Source: an uncultured Oscillospiraceae bacterium | Lineage (GTDB): Bacteria; Bacillota; Clostridia; Oscillospirales; Oscillospiraceae | DNA length: 64,000 nt | Reading direction: 5' to 3' | Assembly: GCA_910588975.1 (NCBI GenBank) | Contig: CAJUSE010000003.1 | Location: forward strand, 37,173-101,172 | Shown here: positions 61,078 through 64,000 of the stretch, in pieces | Layout: each line of letters opens with the position of its first letter | Numbering within the stretch: position 1 is the stretch's first letter | Translations under genes and position numbers: made by a program | The notes under the pieces: model-generated | What the model was told of the DNA's origin: nothing | Database searches by the model: none | What the model saw: only the letters and a program-made list of their open reading frames with translations

Positions 61078-62504
61078 CCCGCTCCCCCCTCTCTCCAAAG
61101 GGGCAGGGTGACGGTAAACAGCGTGCCCTGGCTCTGCCCCTGGGCCTCCACCGTGCCGCCGTAGCGGCGGGCGGTGTCCCGGACGATGGACAGGCCCAGG
61201 CCGGTGCCGCCGGCGGCCCGGGAACGGGCCTTGTCCACCCGGTAGAACCGGTCAAATATTCGGTCCAGATCCTCGGCAGGGATGCCCACGCCCACATCCT
61301 CCACCAGCAGCCGGGCCTCCTCCCCCTCCCGGCGGGTGGTGAGCCGGACCCAGCCCCCGGGGCGGTTGTATTTCACGCCGTTTTCCATCAGGTTGTAAAG
61401 AATTTGGTAGAGGTCATCGGCGGTGCACCAGACCTGCAGTCCCTCCTCCAGCTCCAGGTGCAGCTCCACCTCCCCCACCTGGGCCACGGGCTGGAGCATA
61501 TGCTCCACCCGCCGGGCCACCTGGGATACATCCACCGCTCCCGGCTCCACCGGAGCCTGGGCGTCCAGCCGGGTGAGGGTCAGCAGCTTTTCAGTGATAC
61601 GCTGGAGCCGGCCCGCCTCGGTGCCAATGTCCCCCACGAACTCCCGAACGGTGTCCGGGTCCATGGTATCGGTCTGCAAAATGGAGTCGGTGAGCAGCCG
61701 GATGGCGGCCAGGGGAGTCTTGAGCTCGTGGGAGGCGTCGGAGACGAAGCGGCGGCGGACCTCCTCGGTGGCCTGGAGCCGGTCGGTAAGGGCGTTGAAC
61801 TCCTGGGCCATCTCCTTCAGCTCATCCCGGCCGGAGAGGTTGACCCGGTGGCTGTACTCCCCCTCCCGGACCACCCGGATGGCCCCCAGCAGCTCATTGA
61901 GCCGCACCGAGAGCACCCGGGAGAAGAGAACGCCCAGGGCAACGGCCACAAAGGAGATGACCAGGGAGATGGAGCGCAGGGTCTGCTGCACCCCCAGCAG
62001 CATAGCCCCCTGCTCGGCATCGTAATCGTCCACATAGACCGCCCCCAGCGTCATGCCCCGGTAGGTGACGGGCAGGGCGGCCCGGCTGTGGAAGGCGCCG
62101 TCCACAAAGTCGGAGCGGAAGGTGTCGTTGCCCCGGAGGGCGGCGGCCACCTCTCCCAACAGGGCATAGCGGCCCACCGAACCCGAGGCGGTGGAGCTGT
62201 CGTAGAGCACCAGCCCCGCCGGGTCGGTGACCAGCACCCGGCTCAAGCCGGTGTCGCCCAGCACCTCCATCACCAACTGGGCCCCCTCCCGGCTCAACCC
62301 CTCCGCCCCAGCCAGGGCGGAGGAGATGACGCTGGCCTGGCCCTGGAGAGCGGTGGCCTTGGAGTGGAACACCGAGTCCTGGGAGCGCAGCAAGGGGTAG
62401 GTGTTGAGCACGGCCAGCACCACGGCTACAATGGCCAGGTAGGTCAGGGCAAATTTCATCTGAAGGGACCGCCAAAAGGGGACCCGGGATGTGCTCTCTT
62501 CCAT
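61074..62504 (-). CDS. Sensor histidine kinase
   Basis: 476 residues. Helices at about 17-37 and 177-196 flank an extracytoplasmic sensor domain, then HAMP (about 197-250), phosphoacceptor His259 (SDASHELKTPL), N box NLMENGVKYN, G1 DVGVGIP, and G2 GTGLGLSI. A PhoR/WalK-type kinase. A membrane protein gene separates it from its likely partner regulator. Confidence 0.95.
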   Translation of the reverse strand: MEESTSRVPFWRSLQMKFALTYLAIVAVVLAVLNTYPLLRSQDSVFHSKATALQGQASVISSALAGAEGLSREGAQLVMEVLGDTGLSRVLVTDPAGLVLYDSSTASGSVGRYALLGEVAAALRGNDTFRSDFVDGAFHSRAALPVTYRGMTLGAVYVDDYDAEQGAMLLGVQQTLRSISLVISFVAVALGVLFSRVLSVRLNELLGAIRVVREGEYSHRVNLSGRDELKEMAQEFNALTDRLQATEEVRRRFVSDASHELKTPLAAIRLLTDSILQTDTMDPDTVREFVGDIGTEAGRLQRITEKLLTLTRLDAQAPVEPGAVDVSQVARRVEHMLQPVAQVGEVELHLELEEGLQVWCTADDLYQILYNLMENGVKYNRPGGWVRLTTRREGEEARLLVEDVGVGIPAEDLDRIFDRFYRVDKARSRAAGGTGLGLSIVRDTARRYGGTVEAQGQSQGTLFTVTLPLWREGGAG

Positions 62505-62555
62505 TTGACGCTCCCTCCTCTCCCTTGGGCGCTCTGTTTTTCGCCCTTGGTTTTC

Positions 62556-63308
62556 CTATGTTTTCCCCTCGTCCGGCTCGGAAAAGCCGTTTTCGATGGG
62601 GTCTGCAATCTCTACTCCGGTGATTTGAATGCCGTAGGCCGCCAGAATAGGAGAGTCGTAGATCTCATCCCCATAGATGGTGGTCTCCACAAGGTTGAAT
62701 TCAGTGTACTCTTCCGGGACCCAGTACACACCCACCTCTATACAGGGATATTGGGGATCCTTCTCCCCATCGCCCATATAATAACCCGGATTTCCGAAGC
62801 AGATCTTGATCCGTAAGTCATAGCGGTCCTCCTCGTCCAGCCCCTGGGAAAGAGCCGCACAGGGGGCCCACTGGATACCGTCATAATATTCCTTGATGCC
62901 CTCCCGCCGGTAGATGGTCTGTCCTGTCCTGCCACCGCCATAGGACTCGCCCCAGGTCCGGTATTTCCCTGTCCCATCAGCCTTTTCCTGATAACTGCCA
63001 AACTGGCAAACCAGGGTGCCCTCAAAGGTGGCCGGCTCACCGGCCACTGTGTAGGACACTGTAAAGGGAAAGCCCGCCCGCTGAACTTTTGGCTCAGGGC
63101 CGGTTATTTGGGGATAAGCAGAGGAATTATTGACCCACAGCAGGGGGAGTGTAACAATGGCGTAGAGCAAAACCGGGCTCAGAAAAAGCATGACCCCACC
63201 CAAAAAGATTTTTAACTGGGCTCTCTGCTCCGAACCCTTTTTCGAGGTCAAAATTCCGATGGTGAGCCAGATGGGCGCCATAAACAAAAGTGCGGGCAAA
63301 ATGGCCAT
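62556..63308 (-). CDS. Membrane-anchored protein within the two-component operon
   Basis: 250 residues. Two N-terminal hydrophobic segments (about 3-21 and 33-57) and a large outside domain of about 190 residues, rich in Tyr/Gly, ending VEIADPIENGFSEPDEGKT. GGGGAGAG precedes the start. Lies between response regulator and kinase, all on minus. Not recognised; could modulate sensing. Confidence 0.75.
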   Translation of the reverse strand: MAILPALLFMAPIWLTIGILTSKKGSEQRAQLKIFLGGVMLFLSPVLLYAIVTLPLLWVNNSSAYPQITGPEPKVQRAGFPFTVSYTVAGEPATFEGTLVCQFGSYQEKADGTGKYRTWGESYGGGRTGQTIYRREGIKEYYDGIQWAPCAALSQGLDEEDRYDLRIKICFGNPGYYMGDGEKDPQYPCIEVGVYWVPEEYTEFNLVETTIYGDEIYDSPILAAYGIQITGVEIADPIENGFSEPDEGKT

Positions 63309-63350
63309 GCTTCTCTCCCCTGTCAGCCGGTATTTCAGGGAGAATGGTGC

Positions 63351-64000
63351 CTACTTCTCCCCCTTCAAATAGTACCCCACCCCCCACTTGGTGAGGATCA
63401 GCTCCGGGTTGGCCGGGTCCAGCTCCAGCTTCTCCCGGAGCCGCCGGACGTGGACGTCCACCGTGCGGTAGTCCCCGGCGTACTCGTAGCCCCAGACCAC
63501 GTTGAGCAGGTTTTCCCGGGAGTAGACCCGCCCCGGGTTGCGCATGAGCAGTTCCATAAGGTCGAACTCCTTGGCGGTGAGGTCCACCGGGGTCTCCCCC
63601 TTTTTGGCCGAGCGCTCATCAGTGTCCAGGGTGATGTGCCCGGCGGTGAGCTTTCCCCCTCCGGCCCCCTGCTGGGCCATGCCCGCCCGGCGGAGCAGGG
63701 CCCGGATGCGGGCCTTCAGTTCCAGGATGTTGAAGGGCTTGGTCAGATAGTCGTCCGCCCCGCACTCAAAGCCCATGAGCTTGTCGGCGTCCTCCCCCTT
63801 GGCGGTGAGGATGATGATGGGCACGTTGGAAAACTCCCGAATGCGCATACAGGCCTGAAGCCCGTCGATCTTGGGCATCATCAGATCCAGCAGGATGAGG
63901 TCAAAGGCCCCGCCCCGGGCCAGGTCCACCGCCTGCTGTCCGTCGTAGCCCACCTCCACCTGGTAGCCCTCGCTCTCCAGGTTGAATTTGATGCCCTTCA
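63351..64000 (-). CDS. OmpR/PhoB-type response regulator, N-terminus beyond right edge
   Basis: 216 complete codons in the window. Receiver: phosphoacceptor Asp in LILLDLMMPKIDG, Thr in ILTAKGED, Lys in YLTKPFN. C-terminal winged helix: TAKEFDLMELLMRNPGRVYS and YRTVDVHVRRLREKLE. The window starts just after the acidic pocket (KGIKFNLESEGYQVEVGYDG), so roughly 15-20 residues are missing. Resembles WalR/PhoP. Confidence 0.95.
   Translation of the reverse strand, partial: KGIKFNLESEGYQVEVGYDGQQAVDLARGGAFDLILLDLMMPKIDGLQACMRIREFSNVPIIILTAKGEDADKLMGFECGADDYLTKPFNILELKARIRALLRRAGMAQQGAGGGKLTAGHITLDTDERSAKKGETPVDLTAKEFDLMELLMRNPGRVYSRENLLNVVWGYEYAGDYRTVDVHVRRLREKLELDPANPELILTKWGVGYYLKGEK

Overview
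The window is GC-rich, densely coded DNA from a Gram-positive, endospore-forming anaerobe of the Clostridia. The signs are yqfC/yqfD and GerMN-type sporulation proteins, a CwlJ-type spore cortex hydrolase, rubredoxin, strong AGGAGG ribosome binding sites, and a Firmicutes-type galT. The composition and gene content fit the Oscillospiraceae (Flavonifractor/Intestinimonas-like). That placement is inference.

Layout. 1-6.1 kb (minus strand) is the yqfC-yqfD-phoH-ybeY neighbourhood. Two small genes sit where yqfF is usually found, ybeY is fused to a Cys-motif domain, and a REP-associated transposase scar lies next to a lipoprotein cut by the left edge. 6.1-13.4 kb holds a divergent repressor/PH-domain pair with two operators, cca and murC divergent, two lipoprotein/membrane genes, mreB, comF, a ribbon-helix-helix gene and a probable type I toxin-antitoxin locus. 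13.4-25.6 kb (minus) carries recD2, uvrA, uvrB, radC and pyrE with small membrane, GNAT, MmcQ and aldo/keto reductase genes; uvrA and uvrB share an SOS-like box inside their promoters. 25.7-32.6 kb has three paralogous APC amino acid permeases and a MalY/PatB aminotransferase. Each permease has a long leader with three palindromic hairpins and a hairpin-rich 3' UTR. 32.6-34.1 kb is a spore germination-like cluster (CwlJ-type hydrolase plus a GerQ-like partner). 34.1-39.2 kb has a transglutaminase/leucine-rich-repeat surface protein, malQ and a methyltransferase.

39.3-42 kb is a tRNA-Thr followed by an AT-rich accessory patch with a frameshifted IS3-family element and an orphan AT-rich gene. 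42-50.5 kb is mixed: a tocopherol cyclase-like protein, small regulator/membrane genes, rubredoxin, a uridine kinase-like fusion, a DUF2089 protein, a preQ1 riboswitch driving a queuosine-precursor transporter plus a short-chain dehydrogenase, and a PLP decarboxylase. 50.7-60.1 kb is a complete galactose module: galK-galT-galE-galM on minus and the mglBAC ABC importer diverging on plus, which together take galactose from import to UDP-glucose metabolism. 60.2-64 kb is a two-component system with a membrane protein between regulator and kinase and a GerMN lipoprotein at its end; the regulator is cut by the right edge.

The best candidates for something undescribed are the triplicated permease leaders and 3' UTRs, where stems are kept by paired base changes, and the type I toxin-antitoxin-like locus near 13.1 kb.
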